64,000 bases of DNA, from positions 1-64,000 of the forward strand of contig BMPS01000004.1 of the NCBI GenBank assembly GCA_014647715.1, written 5' to 3'. The first letter of the stretch is position 1, and every line of letters starts with the position of its first letter. Position numbers and translations under genes: made by a program. The notes beneath the pieces were generated by a model. That model made no database searches. It was not told where the DNA came from and worked only from the letters and a program-made list of their open reading frames with translations. Shown piece by piece: positions 46,774 through 56,439 of the stretch. This DNA is from Streptomyces cinereus. Its GTDB lineage: Bacteria; Pseudomonadota; Gammaproteobacteria; Pseudomonadales; Moraxellaceae.

Positions 46774-47685
46774 ATGATGCAAACCATTTTAATGATTGGA
46801 CTGGGCAAAATTGGTTTACCAGTTGCTAAGCAATTAGCGGCGCAGGGGCATTGCGTGATTGGTGTCAGCCGCTCCACGCCTACAGATTTGGCTTTCTGCA
46901 GCCCCGTGACCGCCAAGCTGCCGCCCGATAATGACCATCTATATCAGGAAAATCTACATTTTGTTGCCAGTGATGCGCGCACGTTAGCCATTGCGCAGCT
47001 AAGTCAATGGTCAAGCCAAATTGGCCAAATCTGTATCATTGTCAGTCCAGATACCTTGTCGCTACAAGGCTATCGTGACAGTTATTACTCGATTGCCGAG
47101 CATGTGGTGCGATTGGGTGACCATCTGCCAAACCTCAAGCGGGTGGTATTTATTTCTTCAACAGGCGTTTACGGACAAAACGCGGGCGAAATCATTGATA
47201 TTAATACCCCTGTGTTCGCGCCAGCGAGTGCAACGTCTCAAGTGATTTTGCAGACTGAGCAGTTGTTGCAGCAGCACTTTGAAGATAAGAGCGTTATCAT
47301 TCGCCCAAGTGGGATTTATGGGCAGTCACGGCTGCGTTTACTGACCATGGCAACACAGTTAGCAGCGCAGTCGCCAAATACGGCTAGCGATTATCCTAGT
47401 AACACATGGACTAATCGTATTATGGATACAGATTTGGTGAGTATCATTGTCACTGTCATCAATGCAGGTCAAACCGTGCCAATTTACTTGGCGACAGACA
47501 ACGCGCCAGTCCCGCTCTATACTGTGCTAAACTATTTGGCGACTGCACAGGGCTTGAACTTATCGCTGCCCTGTATGGAGCCAACAACGGGCAAACGCAT
47601 TATCACTAACTTGCCAGCTACTTGGTTCAACTACCCAGATTGGCAGTCAGGCTATCAGTATATTTTGTCGAGTTTAGGCGAATAG
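46774..47685 (+). CDS. NAD(P)-dependent epimerase-like oxidoreductase (YeeZ-like)
   Basis: A 303-residue Rossmann-fold protein with MIGLGKIGLPVAKQLAAQGH at the N-terminus (GLGKIG loop) and an extended-SDR-like active region (VFISSTGVYGQNAGE with a YG motif, then IRPSGIYGQSRLRL). It resembles YeeZ-type nucleotide-sugar epimerase-like proteins; substrates are unknown. I start at ATG 46774 because ATAGG lies upstream; the frame extends to ATG 46750, and another Met follows at 46777. Confidence 0.75.
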   Translation: MMQTILMIGLGKIGLPVAKQLAAQGHCVIGVSRSTPTDLAFCSPVTAKLPPDNDHLYQENLHFVASDARTLAIAQLSQWSSQIGQICIIVSPDTLSLQGYRDSYYSIAEHVVRLGDHLPNLKRVVFISSTGVYGQNAGEIIDINTPVFAPASATSQVILQTEQLLQQHFEDKSVIIRPSGIYGQSRLRLLTMATQLAAQSPNTASDYPSNTWTNRIMDTDLVSIIVTVINAGQTVPIYLATDNAPVPLYTVLNYLATAQGLNLSLPCMEPTTGKRIITNLPATWFNYPDWQSGYQYILSSLGE

Positions 47686-47755
47686 TTATGGGTGGTGGGT
47701 TTCAACAAAAATTTTTCATCATTTACCTATCAGTGATTTTATAGGCGTATATGCC

Positions 47756-48691
47756 ATGACTTATTCCAACACCGAGCGCCAAGCCGTAAAAAACCAAGTG
47801 GTTAAAGACAGAGACCAGCTACGCCATCCCAATGTGATGACAGAGGCAGAAAGATTGGCTTTGCCCGATCCTTGTCGCCCGATTGATAAGCGCGTCATAC
47901 CCGCGCGTCATACCATTGACGTCTATATGCAAAAACCGCTTTCATTGCCAGTGGCGGATACTAACAACAATATCACCGCTAGTGTAAAAGACGTTGCCAA
48001 ACCCTACCCAATGAGAGATAACACAACAAAAACCCCTAAAAAAAATCCGCAAAGTCATCAATCTGACATGCTAGAGCAGTTACTATCTGAGCAAAGCATT
48101 GAGATGCGGCACTTTATCCAGCAGCAGCAACAGCAGGCCAATAGCAGCCAAAGCAAACACCCGTCGTTGCATTTACCGCTGTCTTTGTTGCCACAGCTCG
48201 TCAATGACAGTAGTATTTCACTGATGAAAGAGGTGATGGGTCAATACCCACATTTAGCGATTATGAATACGCTTACAACATCCTTACCAAAGCAGACATT
48301 GCAAAATTCCTGCGCACATCAAGCTAACGATGCCCCCAGCACACAGTCTGACGCCACCTATAACCAAGCGCTACTCAATATCGAAACCAAACTGTATCTG
48401 ATGGGACAAATGTACCATCTTGTGCTTTGTGTGTTTTTGCTATGCCAGTGCAAATCACGCAAATCACTCAACCCACAAATCACCTTGCAAGACTTGGCTG
48501 ATGCTATCAATCAATACATCGAGGCGCATCGCACCCAATTGCATTTTTTGACCCGGCATAACGATTTATATATCGAGCCGACGCATGTTGCGCTCGCCGC
48601 CCTTGCCATGGACTGGCAAGTGGGTAAGCAAACAGCCATCAGCAAACGCACTATTACCATTAGCTCGCAAAACCCGATAACAGGCAGCTAA
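47756..48691 (+). CDS. unknown protein
   Basis: A 311-residue protein I do not recognise. It is hydrophilic, with a Gln tract near residues 122-127, a proline/threonine/lysine-rich linker (about 85-105), and a C-terminal half with a Cys-containing hydrophobic helix (YHLVLCVFLLCQC near 220-232) followed by DLADAINQYIEAHRTQLHFL. No signal peptide or known catalytic motif is seen. It lies between a dehydrogenase-like gene and pyrE. ATG 47756 is used. It may be limited to the Moraxellaceae. Confidence 0.6.
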   Translation: MTYSNTERQAVKNQVVKDRDQLRHPNVMTEAERLALPDPCRPIDKRVIPARHTIDVYMQKPLSLPVADTNNNITASVKDVAKPYPMRDNTTKTPKKNPQSHQSDMLEQLLSEQSIEMRHFIQQQQQQANSSQSKHPSLHLPLSLLPQLVNDSSISLMKEVMGQYPHLAIMNTLTTSLPKQTLQNSCAHQANDAPSTQSDATYNQALLNIETKLYLMGQMYHLVLCVFLLCQCKSRKSLNPQITLQDLADAINQYIEAHRTQLHFLTRHNDLYIEPTHVALAALAMDWQVGKQTAISKRTITISSQNPITGS

Positions 48692-48727
48692 TGGTATTTT
48701 TTAACTTGTTCTTTTTTGGAGTCGCGT

Positions 48728-49432
48728 ATGTCCCAATCATTTCAAACCCAATCATCTCAAACCCAAGCCGCTCACGCACCGCAGTTTATTCCTCAGCATT
48801 TTATTGAAGTGGCACTCAAAAATAACGTATTAAAATTTGGCGAATTTACCCTAAAATCAGGTCGTATAAGCCCGTATTTTTTTAACGCAGGTTTGTTATC
48901 AACAGGTGAGCTATTGTCGGTGTTGGCAAATGGGTATGCTGATGCCCTTGCCAAGCAGCTACAATCTACCGAAAGTAGCGATTTGGTGATTTTTGGAGCA
49001 GCATATAAGGGTATTCCGTTTGTGGCGGCGACCGCGCAAGCACTGTGGAACAATCACCAAATCAATGCCGATTGGGGCTACAACCGCAAAGAAGCCAAAG
49101 ACCACGGGGAAGGCGGTATACTGGTTGGAGCCGATCTCAAAGGCAAATCGGTTTGGGTGATTGATGATGTGATGACCGCAGGTACGGCGATGCGTGAAGT
49201 CGTGGCGCTATTAGAAAAATCAGAGGCCAAAGTCGCGGGGATTATCGTTGCGCTGGATCGCAAAGAAAAAGGTCAAAGCGAACAATCTGCCATTCAAGAA
49301 TTGGCGCAAAGCCTCAATGTACCGGTCCTTGCCTTGGTCACGATGGATGACATTACTGAGTATGTCGCCAAAAATGGCACGCAGGAGGAACTTGCCAAAA
49401 TGCAAGCCTACCGCGAGCAATACGGCGTTTAA
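48728..49432 (+). CDS. pyrE: orotate phosphoribosyltransferase PyrE
   Basis: PyrE makes orotidine monophosphate from orotate and PRPP in pyrimidine synthesis. The 234-residue protein has a Gln/Ser-rich extra N-terminus of about 20 residues, then FIEVALKNNVLKFGEFTLKSGRISPYFFN (motif FTLKSGRISPYF), IFGAAYKGIPF, NRKEAKDHGEGG and the PRPP-binding motif VWVIDDVMTAGTA. ATG 48728 is preferred over TTG 48716: TTTGGAG lies at suitable distance from it. Confidence 0.96.
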   Translation: MSQSFQTQSSQTQAAHAPQFIPQHFIEVALKNNVLKFGEFTLKSGRISPYFFNAGLLSTGELLSVLANGYADALAKQLQSTESSDLVIFGAAYKGIPFVAATAQALWNNHQINADWGYNRKEAKDHGEGGILVGADLKGKSVWVIDDVMTAGTAMREVVALLEKSEAKVAGIIVALDRKEKGQSEQSAIQELAQSLNVPVLALVTMDDITEYVAKNGTQEELAKMQAYREQYGV

Positions 49433-49560
49433 TCAGCGGTTGCCATCATTCTGGGTGATGATGATTTCACAGATAGTTTTTTACATCATGTTATATAAAC
49501 GTCATCACCCAACCCCGCTAACGATAGATTGTTTTTAATTAACCATTGAAGAGGACGGCT

Positions 49561-50142
49561 ATGTTGACAAAAGCCTTGCCCACTACACTAACTATGGCAC
49601 ACCTTTTGCGTATTGGCACTGCACTCACCTTATCGGCAATATTATTTGCGCTTGCAGGTTGTAGTAGTATCAATGAACTGATGGCAGAGGGTAGCAAACC
49701 GCCTGCGATTGTCAATGTGGCAACTGACCAACAGCCGTTTTATGATGCGTTAAATAGCCTTATGTTGCCGCCAAAATCACCACAAGCTGCGCCACAAGGC
49801 ATTGCCGATGGTCCTTATAATGGCGTAATGCCAGAAGGCGAGCAATTTACCACCTTTGTGAAAAATGGTTATTTTGATGAATTTTTGGTGGTGTACTACC
49901 CAAACTTTGTGACCCAGCTTCGCACCGACTTGGTTAACGGTTTATATGATGGTTGGGTGACGTATCGATTGTCCGATAGCCGTATCAAACAAAAAGTGTT
50001 ATTCCGTCAGGGTGGGGTACAAGAAGCGATTGTCTACAACCAAGCGGGAAATCCTGAATACCATTTTTGGTTTACCAATGAACAACCGACCAGCGGTATG
50101 CGCTATGATAATAATGGCAATGCGGTCGAATCGATGTTTTAA
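49561..50142 (+). CDS. lipoprotein of unknown function upstream of gshB
   Basis: A 193-residue precursor with a lipoprotein signal peptide: a hydrophobic stretch and the lipobox FALAGC, with Cys34 as the probable lipidated residue. The mature part is about 160 residues with YYPNFVTQLRTDLVNGLYDGW and an aromatic-rich end (EYHFWFTNEQ). I do not recognise the family. GAAGAGGA precedes ATG 49561, and the frame extends only to an unlikely TTG. It lies 53 bases before gshB and is probably co-transcribed. Confidence 0.7.
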   Translation: MLTKALPTTLTMAHLLRIGTALTLSAILFALAGCSSINELMAEGSKPPAIVNVATDQQPFYDALNSLMLPPKSPQAAPQGIADGPYNGVMPEGEQFTTFVKNGYFDEFLVVYYPNFVTQLRTDLVNGLYDGWVTYRLSDSRIKQKVLFRQGGVQEAIVYNQAGNPEYHFWFTNEQPTSGMRYDNNGNAVESMF

Positions 50143-50195
50143 TAGCAAAACGAACAATTGATAAAAATTGAACAAGCATACTAACAAGGATCATA

Positions 50196-51158
50196 ATGAA
50201 ACCACTGAATTTTCTGATCGTCATGGACGATATCCACACCATCAACTACAAAAAAGACACCACGCTTGCGATGCTGTGGGCGATTGCAGATCGTGGTCAC
50301 ACAGCGCATTATTGCCAAATTCACGATTTGTGGCTCGATAATGGCGCATTGCAAATTGATAGCCAATCGCTCAAAACGTCTAAAGACCCTGCACATTTTT
50401 ATGAGCTGGGTGAAAAAACCACGCAGCCTGCTAGCGAATTTGATGTCATCTTGATGCGTAAAGACCCGCCGTTTGACATGCGGTTTTTGTATAGCCTGTA
50501 CTTGCTAGAATACGCTCAGCGAGCAGGTGTATTGGTGGTCAACAACCCAGCAAGCGTACGTGACTGTAACGAAAAACTGTTTGCAACGCAATTCCCTGAG
50601 CTGATGACACCGACGATTGTGACCAACAAACAAACCCATATCCGTGATTTTATCAAAACCCACCAAGATGTCATCGTCAAACCGCTTGATGGCATGGGGG
50701 GAATGGGTATTTTTCGTCTGACCGCCGATAGCCCTAATATCGGTTCAACCCTTGAGATGCTAACCCAGCTTGAAAGCTTGCCTGTGATGGCGCAAAAATA
50801 CTTGCCCGAAATCAAGGACGGCGATAAACGCATTTTAATTGTCGGTGGTAAGCCCGTGGATTATTGCTTGGCGCGTATCCCAAGCCAAGGCGAAACGCGC
50901 GGTAATCTAGCCGCAGGTGGTCGTGGGGTCGCCATGCCACTGTCAGCGCAAGAGCGCCAAGTTGCCGAGCAAGTGGCGCCTGTGCTACTACAAAAAGGCT
51001 TGTACTTTGTCGGACTCGATGTGATTGGTGGTAAAGTGACAGAGATTAACGTGACTAGCCCCACCTGCGTGCGTGAGATTGACGACCAATGCGGCACGCA
51101 TATCGCAGAGGACTTTATTGCGTTTATTGAATCGCATATTGAAACGCAAATTCGCTAG
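50196..51158 (+). CDS. gshB: glutathione synthetase GshB
   Basis: GshB joins gamma-glutamylcysteine and glycine with ATP to give glutathione. The 320-residue ATP-grasp enzyme has KPLNFLIVMDDIHTINYKKDTT at the start (motif DDIHTINYKKDT), MRKDPPFDMRF, VVNNPASVRDCNEKL, KPLDGMGGMGIFR and EINVTSPTCVREID near the end. Length is as expected (E. coli: 316). The start is ATG 50196 after CAAGGAT. gshA is not adjacent. Confidence 0.96.
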   Translation: MKPLNFLIVMDDIHTINYKKDTTLAMLWAIADRGHTAHYCQIHDLWLDNGALQIDSQSLKTSKDPAHFYELGEKTTQPASEFDVILMRKDPPFDMRFLYSLYLLEYAQRAGVLVVNNPASVRDCNEKLFATQFPELMTPTIVTNKQTHIRDFIKTHQDVIVKPLDGMGGMGIFRLTADSPNIGSTLEMLTQLESLPVMAQKYLPEIKDGDKRILIVGGKPVDYCLARIPSQGETRGNLAAGGRGVAMPLSAQERQVAEQVAPVLLQKGLYFVGLDVIGGKVTEINVTSPTCVREIDDQCGTHIAEDFIAFIESHIETQIR

Positions 51159-51179
51159 CTGTCATTGCCAAAGCAAAAT

Positions 51180-51208
51180 AAAAAACCCAGTCAATGACTG
51201 GGTTTTTT
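51180..51208. terminator. bidirectional terminator between gshB and phoX
   Basis: AAAAAACCCAGT pairs with ACTGGGTTTTTT around a CAATG loop, between convergent genes. Confidence 0.9.
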
Positions 51209-51229
51209 ATATCATCGCTTGGCAGGGTA

Positions 51230-53203
51230 TTAAGCTTTAAACGCCAAATAACCCACTGCAGCACTGTAGCCATCTTTAAAGTTTTGGTTAATGAGCGGGC
51301 GAACTGCTGTCTCAACGGCGGGGACAAATGTCATATCACCTGGGTGTTGGAAGTTTGACATGATATAAGTATAGCCATTGACTTCATCGACCGCGTGTAG
51401 GCCCGTAGACTCAGCGCCCGCTGGTGTTGACAAGATACGCGCTAATTTTTTGGTATCAACATTGTATGCCCAAAGATAGTTGTTAACATGGTAGCCAGAG
51501 TCTTCACCGATAAATAAGGTACGCATTTTTTCAGAGAATTTTAGGTTGTCCGGGCAAGAGATTTTATCAATGTTAGACGTGTTACCGAGCGCGTCTTTGG
51601 CAATGTCTTCCCCTGCTAAGCCTTCAGGTACATACATACGGGTAGAGACCCACTCAGAGTTAATCGCTTTACCATTGTTATCAACCTGACCGCCTTTAAG
51701 CTCATGGGCATACACCGCGCCTGATTTTAGCTGAGCCACTTTGACATCGTACTCGTCTGTGGTCATCGATTTTTCAATGCGCGACATGGCAGAGTAGGCA
51801 ATTTTATCTTTGATATTGACCGTGGTGCCTTCCATTTTGGTAAACGCCATTGACGCACCTTGCAGCGCTGCGTAGCGGTGGGTTTCTAAAAATGCAGCCG
51901 CTTGGGTGAGTTTGTCTGCCGATAATTTGCTATTTGGCGCAAGTTTTACCCAGTTACTTGCCCCGTCATAGCCGATTTTTTTGTAAGAGGTATCATTGGG
52001 GTCAGTGTATTTGACATCCATGATATCGGTTGGTACTACTGTATTGGCTAAGGCTTCGATTTCAGCGCTGGTCGCATGTCCTAGATGCATCCATTTGATG
52101 CTAAAATCACTGGCAGCGGCAGGGCCACCTTTGGCTGACGTTTGGCTGATTTTGGCAACATAGAGATTACCTGCAGACAGGTCAGCTGCTTTATCGGCAA
52201 CAAACATGAATAAACCACTGTTAGTGAAGTCATCGCCCATCAACGCAGTACGTTGGTCAGGCATCACTTGAATCAGTTCGTGAGAGATACGACCTAGATT
52301 GAAATGTTTTTTCGCGATACCAGAACCATCCGCATTGACTACGATTTCTGGTAAATGACCATAATGGTATGGGTTTGCTTTGGTTTCATCACCGTATAAG
52401 TTTTTACTAAATGCTTTAAATTGGGCGCTGTTTTTAGCCATGAAAGCGTCTGGTTCATACTCTTCTGATGACAAATGCGTATTCCAGGGTGACAATGATG
52501 CACCACAAGTAATCCATAACCCATACACTTTTGACATATCCACATTGTGGTATTTCACGACTTTGAGTTCGCCTGTTTGTGGGTTTTGGTCAAGTGTCAC
52601 TACCGCAATGGGTGAAGGTAGTGTACCGTAAGTATTGCTGCCGGCTTGGTCTTTACTTGTATATTCAAATTGCACCACCGCAAATACGGTATTACCTGTT
52701 ACACCCGCAACGCGTGCGCCTTTAACTGTCAATAATGAAGAGCCATCTGGGCAATCAGAGAAAAACTGGCGCGTAGAGGCTAGCACTGAGCTATCCATGA
52801 TAGGCTTGTTATAGATATCAAAATAGCCGCCTGCAATGATGTCATTACCCTTTAAGTCTTTTAATTTATCGCCTGTTTTAAAAAACGGTTGATACTGTAG
52901 CTTATATTCAGTCGTGGTATTGTCATCAAAGGTTGCTTTTAGCTTTGAATCGACATACACCGTTGCCATATTGGCGGGATTTGATAAATTTGGTGCAGCC
53001 ATACCGACAAACTCAGTCGCTTTAATGGTTTTTTGTGTATTATTGAGTATGCCTGCTGTGCTATTAGTATCACTATCACTCCCACAACCTGTTAATAGGG
53101 TGGCAACAGAGCCTGTGGCAAGTGGCAACGCAGGCACCCCTGCCAAAAAACGAATGACATTACGGCGGCTAATGGTTTGGTTTAATTGATTAACTTCAGT
53201 CAT
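51230..53203 (-). CDS. phoX: PhoX-type alkaline phosphatase, Tat-exported
   Basis: A 657-residue phosphatase of the PhoX (DUF839) family; members are Ca2+ and Fe-dependent phosphomonoesterases. The N-terminus has a twin-arginine signal (SRRNVIRF) with a hydrophobic region and a lipobox LLTGC with Cys40, so it is probably a Tat-exported lipoprotein. Family blocks include GLWITCGASLSPWNTHLSSEE (CGASLSPWNTHLSSEE), KHFNLGRISHEL, and GEDSGYHVNNYLWAYNVDTK near the C-terminus (motif GEDSGYHVNN). The start is ATG 53203. A Pho-box array upstream points to phosphate-starvation control. Confidence 0.92.
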   Translation of the reverse strand: MTEVNQLNQTISRRNVIRFLAGVPALPLATGSVATLLTGCGSDSDTNSTAGILNNTQKTIKATEFVGMAAPNLSNPANMATVYVDSKLKATFDDNTTTEYKLQYQPFFKTGDKLKDLKGNDIIAGGYFDIYNKPIMDSSVLASTRQFFSDCPDGSSLLTVKGARVAGVTGNTVFAVVQFEYTSKDQAGSNTYGTLPSPIAVVTLDQNPQTGELKVVKYHNVDMSKVYGLWITCGASLSPWNTHLSSEEYEPDAFMAKNSAQFKAFSKNLYGDETKANPYHYGHLPEIVVNADGSGIAKKHFNLGRISHELIQVMPDQRTALMGDDFTNSGLFMFVADKAADLSAGNLYVAKISQTSAKGGPAAASDFSIKWMHLGHATSAEIEALANTVVPTDIMDVKYTDPNDTSYKKIGYDGASNWVKLAPNSKLSADKLTQAAAFLETHRYAALQGASMAFTKMEGTTVNIKDKIAYSAMSRIEKSMTTDEYDVKVAQLKSGAVYAHELKGGQVDNNGKAINSEWVSTRMYVPEGLAGEDIAKDALGNTSNIDKISCPDNLKFSEKMRTLFIGEDSGYHVNNYLWAYNVDTKKLARILSTPAGAESTGLHAVDEVNGYTYIMSNFQHPGDMTFVPAVETAVRPLINQNFKDGYSAAVGYLAFKA

Positions 53204-53302
53204 GAGTGAATTCCTTGCTGATAGCAGTTAGCAGTTGGCTACGAAATAAATTTTATTGAAATAATGCAGAAACAATTATGCTGAGTATGGTAAAGGGTAT
53301 AT

Positions 53303-53342
53303 GTGACAGTGGCTTGACTGATTCATGACAGAACGGTGACAA
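53303..53342 (-). promoter_or_regulatory. four-half-site Pho box upstream of phoX
   Basis: Read on the minus strand the sequence is TTGTCAC-CGTT-CTGTCAT-GAAT-CAGTCAA-GCCA-CTGTCAC: four 7-bp direct repeats each 11 bp apart, matching the PhoB consensus CTGTCAT. About 100 bases separate it from the phoX start. A TACCAT at about 10 bases beyond the last half-site is a candidate -10. The rest of the 346-base spacer to murG shows nothing else. Confidence 0.85.
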
Positions 53343-53549
53343 CTAATCATCCGCTTTGAATATAAAGCGATACCATGGCTGCAAAATCTTCACGCTACTT
53401 AGCAATTCAAGTGATTCACTTTATTATTGGGTGAAATAGTGCTATGATTTTGCCATTTTTATGGTGATTGTTTTACCCGATAAACGGTCAGTCATACGGG
53501 GTTTTTTAATCCCCACCTCACCTAGATTGGATTAGTCAAGGATAATAAG

Positions 53550-54668
53550 ATGAGTGAGCCAACGATGCAAAAACCGCGCGTGCTGATGATGGCAGCAGGC
53601 ACGGGTGGGCATGTGTTTCCAGCGATTGCAGTGGCTCAAGCGTTACAACAATCAGGTGCCCAAGTGCATTGGCTCGGCACCCTAGTCGGTATGGAAAATG
53701 AGTTGCTACAACATTACGACTTTACCTACCATGCCATCAATATGCAGGGGTTACGCGGTAACGGTATCAAACGCTTATTTAAAGCCCCGTCAACCTTACT
53801 CAAAACAACATTAGCCGCTATCAAAATCATCAAAACCAATAAAATCGACATCGTGGTAGGGTTTGGGGGTTATGTGACCGCACCCGGTGGATTGGCCGCC
53901 AAATTTTGTAAAATACCAATTCTCATTCATGAACAAAATGCCATCGCAGGCATGAGTAATAACTATCTATCTAAGCTTGCTAATCAAGTGTTAGAAGCCT
54001 TCCCAAATACCTTCACCGAAGTACCTTCTAATAAAGTGATGACAGTGGGCAACCCCGTACGTGAGGCTATCGTACAAGTACCGCCACCAAAAGCCCGTAT
54101 TGATGTCAATGATACCAGCCCTTTAAAGCTATTGGTGATTGGCGGTTCTCTGGGTGCTCAGGCACTAAATAATCATATCGCGCCTACGCTAAAAAAATTA
54201 GAAAGTATGCCAAACGCCAAGCCGTGGCAAGTGCGGCATCAATGTGGTAAAAACAATCAAGAGGCTACCCAAGCGGTATATAGCGAAGCACAACTCCAAT
54301 TAACCCAGTATGAGATTTTGCCATTTGTCAAAGATATGGCAGAAGCATACAGCTGGGCAGATGTGATTGTCTGCCGTGCTGGAGCGCTCACGGTCACAGA
54401 AGTTGCCACGGTTGGATTGCCTGCGGTGTTTGTGCCGCTGCCCCATGCAGTCGATGATCACCAAACGGCCAATGCCAAAACCCTATCAGAACATGACGCT
54501 GCGTTTTTAATGCCGCAAAAAGAATTAACGGCAGAGAGTCTAAGTGCTATTTTAGCCAAGCTCGACCGGCATCAAATTTTAGCGATGGCAGAAAAAGCAC
54601 GTGAATTTGCCAAACCCAATGCCACACAGCTGGCTGCCGATGCCATTTTATCCCAGTTAAAACCTTAA
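53550..54668 (+). CDS. murG: UDP-N-acetylglucosamine transferase MurG
   Basis: MurG adds GlcNAc to lipid I to give lipid II at the inner face of the membrane. The 372-residue GT28 enzyme has [17 protein letters not shown] near the start, [35 protein letters not shown] and [12 protein letters not shown]. It heads the cluster murG-murC-ddl-ftsQ-ftsA-ftsZ here; ftsW and murD, which precede it in E. coli, are replaced by phoX. It starts at ATG 53550 after AAGGAT. Confidence 0.97.
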   Translation: MSEPTMQKPRVLMMAAGTGGHVFPAIAVAQALQQSGAQVHWLGTLVGMENELLQHYDFTYHAINMQGLRGNGIKRLFKAPSTLLKTTLAAIKIIKTNKIDIVVGFGGYVTAPGGLAAKFCKIPILIHEQNAIAGMSNNYLSKLANQVLEAFPNTFTEVPSNKVMTVGNPVREAIVQVPPPKARIDVNDTSPLKLLVIGGSLGAQALNNHIAPTLKKLESMPNAKPWQVRHQCGKNNQEATQAVYSEAQLQLTQYEILPFVKDMAEAYSWADVIVCRAGALTVTEVATVGLPAVFVPLPHAVDDHQTANAKTLSEHDAAFLMPQKELTAESLSAILAKLDRHQILAMAEKAREFAKPNATQLAADAILSQLKP

Positions 54669-54711
54669 TTATTTTCTACAATTTATAAGTCATTTATCAT
54701 TGAGCCTGTCT

Positions 54712-56226
54712 ATGTCAAAATCAGCCAAAACTGCCACTGCCCAATCCACTGAAAAACCTGAAAAAACCAACCGTGTCACCAAAAAAATTGCCAAGCGCGT
54801 GGTCGAAATCCCAGAGATGCGCCGTATTCGCCACATGCATTTTGTCGGTATTGGTGGGGCAGGGATGTGCGGTATTGCCGAAGTCGTCCATAATCATGGC
54901 TATATGGTTAGCGGTTCAGACATCAAACAAAGCCCAGTGACCGACCGTTTGACGCAAATGGGCATTCAAGTGTTTATCGGGCATGATTCCAAAAACATCA
55001 GTGAAGCCGATGTGGTCGTGGTGTCATCAGCCATTGATCATACCAATCCAGAAATCCAAGCCGCCTTGTCAGGACGTATTCCTGTGGTGCGCCGCGCCGA
55101 TATGTTAGGTGAGCTGATGCGTTACCGTCATGGTATTGCAGTAGCGGGTGCGCATGGCAAGACTACCACCACTAGCCTGCTTACCATGATTTTAACCGAA
55201 GCGGGTTTGGATCCTACTTACGTGATTGGTGGTAAACTTAACGCCTCAGGCAAAAACGCGTCATTAGGTCAAAGCCGTTATTTGGTGGCGGAAGCGGATG
55301 AGTCAGATGCGTCATTTTTATCGCTGCGTCCGATGGCAGCGATTGTCACCAATATCGACCAAGACCATATGGAAACCTATGGCGGCAGTTTTGACAAACT
55401 AAAAGCGGCGTATGTGCAGTTTTTACAAAATATGCCGTTTTATGGGTTGGCGGTATTGTGCGGTGATGACAAAGAATTGTACGGACTGATTGATAAAATC
55501 GCGCGCCCTGTATTGACTTATGGGTTAGAAAAACATAATGATGTGCAAGCCATTGATGTGGTGGCAGATGGCACCAAAACCCATTTTACTGTACTACGTA
55601 AAGACCGTGAGCCACTGCCGATTACTTTGAACATTCCTGGTATTCATAATGTCTATAACGCCTTAGCGGCTATTACCATCTCCACCGATGAAGGTGTCAG
55701 TGATGAAGCCATTTGTCAGGCGGTCAAAAAATTTGCCGGCGTGGGCAGACGTTTTGAAAACAATGGTAACTACCCTGTAAAAGATGGCGCAGGCGATGTG
55801 CTATTAATTGACGACTATGGTCACCACCCAACCGAAGTGGCCATGACCATCAAAGCGGCTCGCCAAAGCTATCCCGATCGCCGCTTGGTGATGATTTTCC
55901 AGCCTCACCGTTTTACCCGTACCCGTGATTGCTTCGATGATTTTGTGGACGTATTGTCACAAGTCGATGTGTTGATGCTACTTGATGTGTATAGCGCAGG
56001 TGAAGCCGTGATTGAAGGCGCGGATAGTCGCAGTCTTGCCCGTACCATCCGCACCCGCGGACAAGTTGAGCCAATTATGCTAAACATCAATGACATGGAT
56101 CAAATCCGTCAGGTGTTAGGTAGTATGTTAAAAGGCAATGATTTGCTGATTACCCAAGGGGCGGGTAATGTGGGTCAACTCTGTCTGGATTTGGCAAAAA
56201 ACAATTTATTTCTAGCGGATAAGTAA
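54712..56226 (+). CDS. murC: UDP-N-acetylmuramate-L-alanine ligase MurC
   Basis: MurC joins L-alanine to UDP-MurNAc with ATP in cell-wall precursor synthesis. The 504-residue ligase has [17 protein letters not shown] for the UDP part, the P-loop [35 protein letters not shown] and the C-terminal GAGNVGQL. An extra Lys/Thr-rich N-terminus of about 35 residues precedes the usual fold. ATG 54712 is chosen over TTG 54700. murB does not follow it. Confidence 0.97.
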   Translation: MSKSAKTATAQSTEKPEKTNRVTKKIAKRVVEIPEMRRIRHMHFVGIGGAGMCGIAEVVHNHGYMVSGSDIKQSPVTDRLTQMGIQVFIGHDSKNISEADVVVVSSAIDHTNPEIQAALSGRIPVVRRADMLGELMRYRHGIAVAGAHGKTTTTSLLTMILTEAGLDPTYVIGGKLNASGKNASLGQSRYLVAEADESDASFLSLRPMAAIVTNIDQDHMETYGGSFDKLKAAYVQFLQNMPFYGLAVLCGDDKELYGLIDKIARPVLTYGLEKHNDVQAIDVVADGTKTHFTVLRKDREPLPITLNIPGIHNVYNALAAITISTDEGVSDEAICQAVKKFAGVGRRFENNGNYPVKDGAGDVLLIDDYGHHPTEVAMTIKAARQSYPDRRLVMIFQPHRFTRTRDCFDDFVDVLSQVDVLMLLDVYSAGEAVIEGADSRSLARTIRTRGQVEPIMLNINDMDQIRQVLGSMLKGNDLLITQGAGNVGQLCLDLAKNNLFLADK

Positions 56227-56275
56227 CCGTTTGATTGAACAACCGCTTGATTGAAAACCAGGCGGTAAACGGTTA
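56225..56275. repeat. 16-bp duplication and inverted repeat between murC and ddl
   Basis: Two 16-bp direct copies (AACCGTTTGATTGAAC, AACCGCTTGATTGAAA) begin at the murC stop, and AACCGTTT pairs with AAACGGTT (56268-56275), with inner ACCGC/GCGGT. It may form a hairpin within the operon transcript; no T run follows. Confidence 0.6.
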
Positions 56276-56439
56276 TGAAACTAAGCTATTGAAAAGCTAT
56301 TTTAGCTTGCCCATGTTGCCAGCAGGCGATTATTTTATGGGTGAAAAAAATTGCCAAGTCATAGCCAAGCGATAGTTTAAAAAATTTGTGTGAAATAATT
56401 ATAGCAATAAATTCGGTTAACAAAAGATTAGGAATCAAT

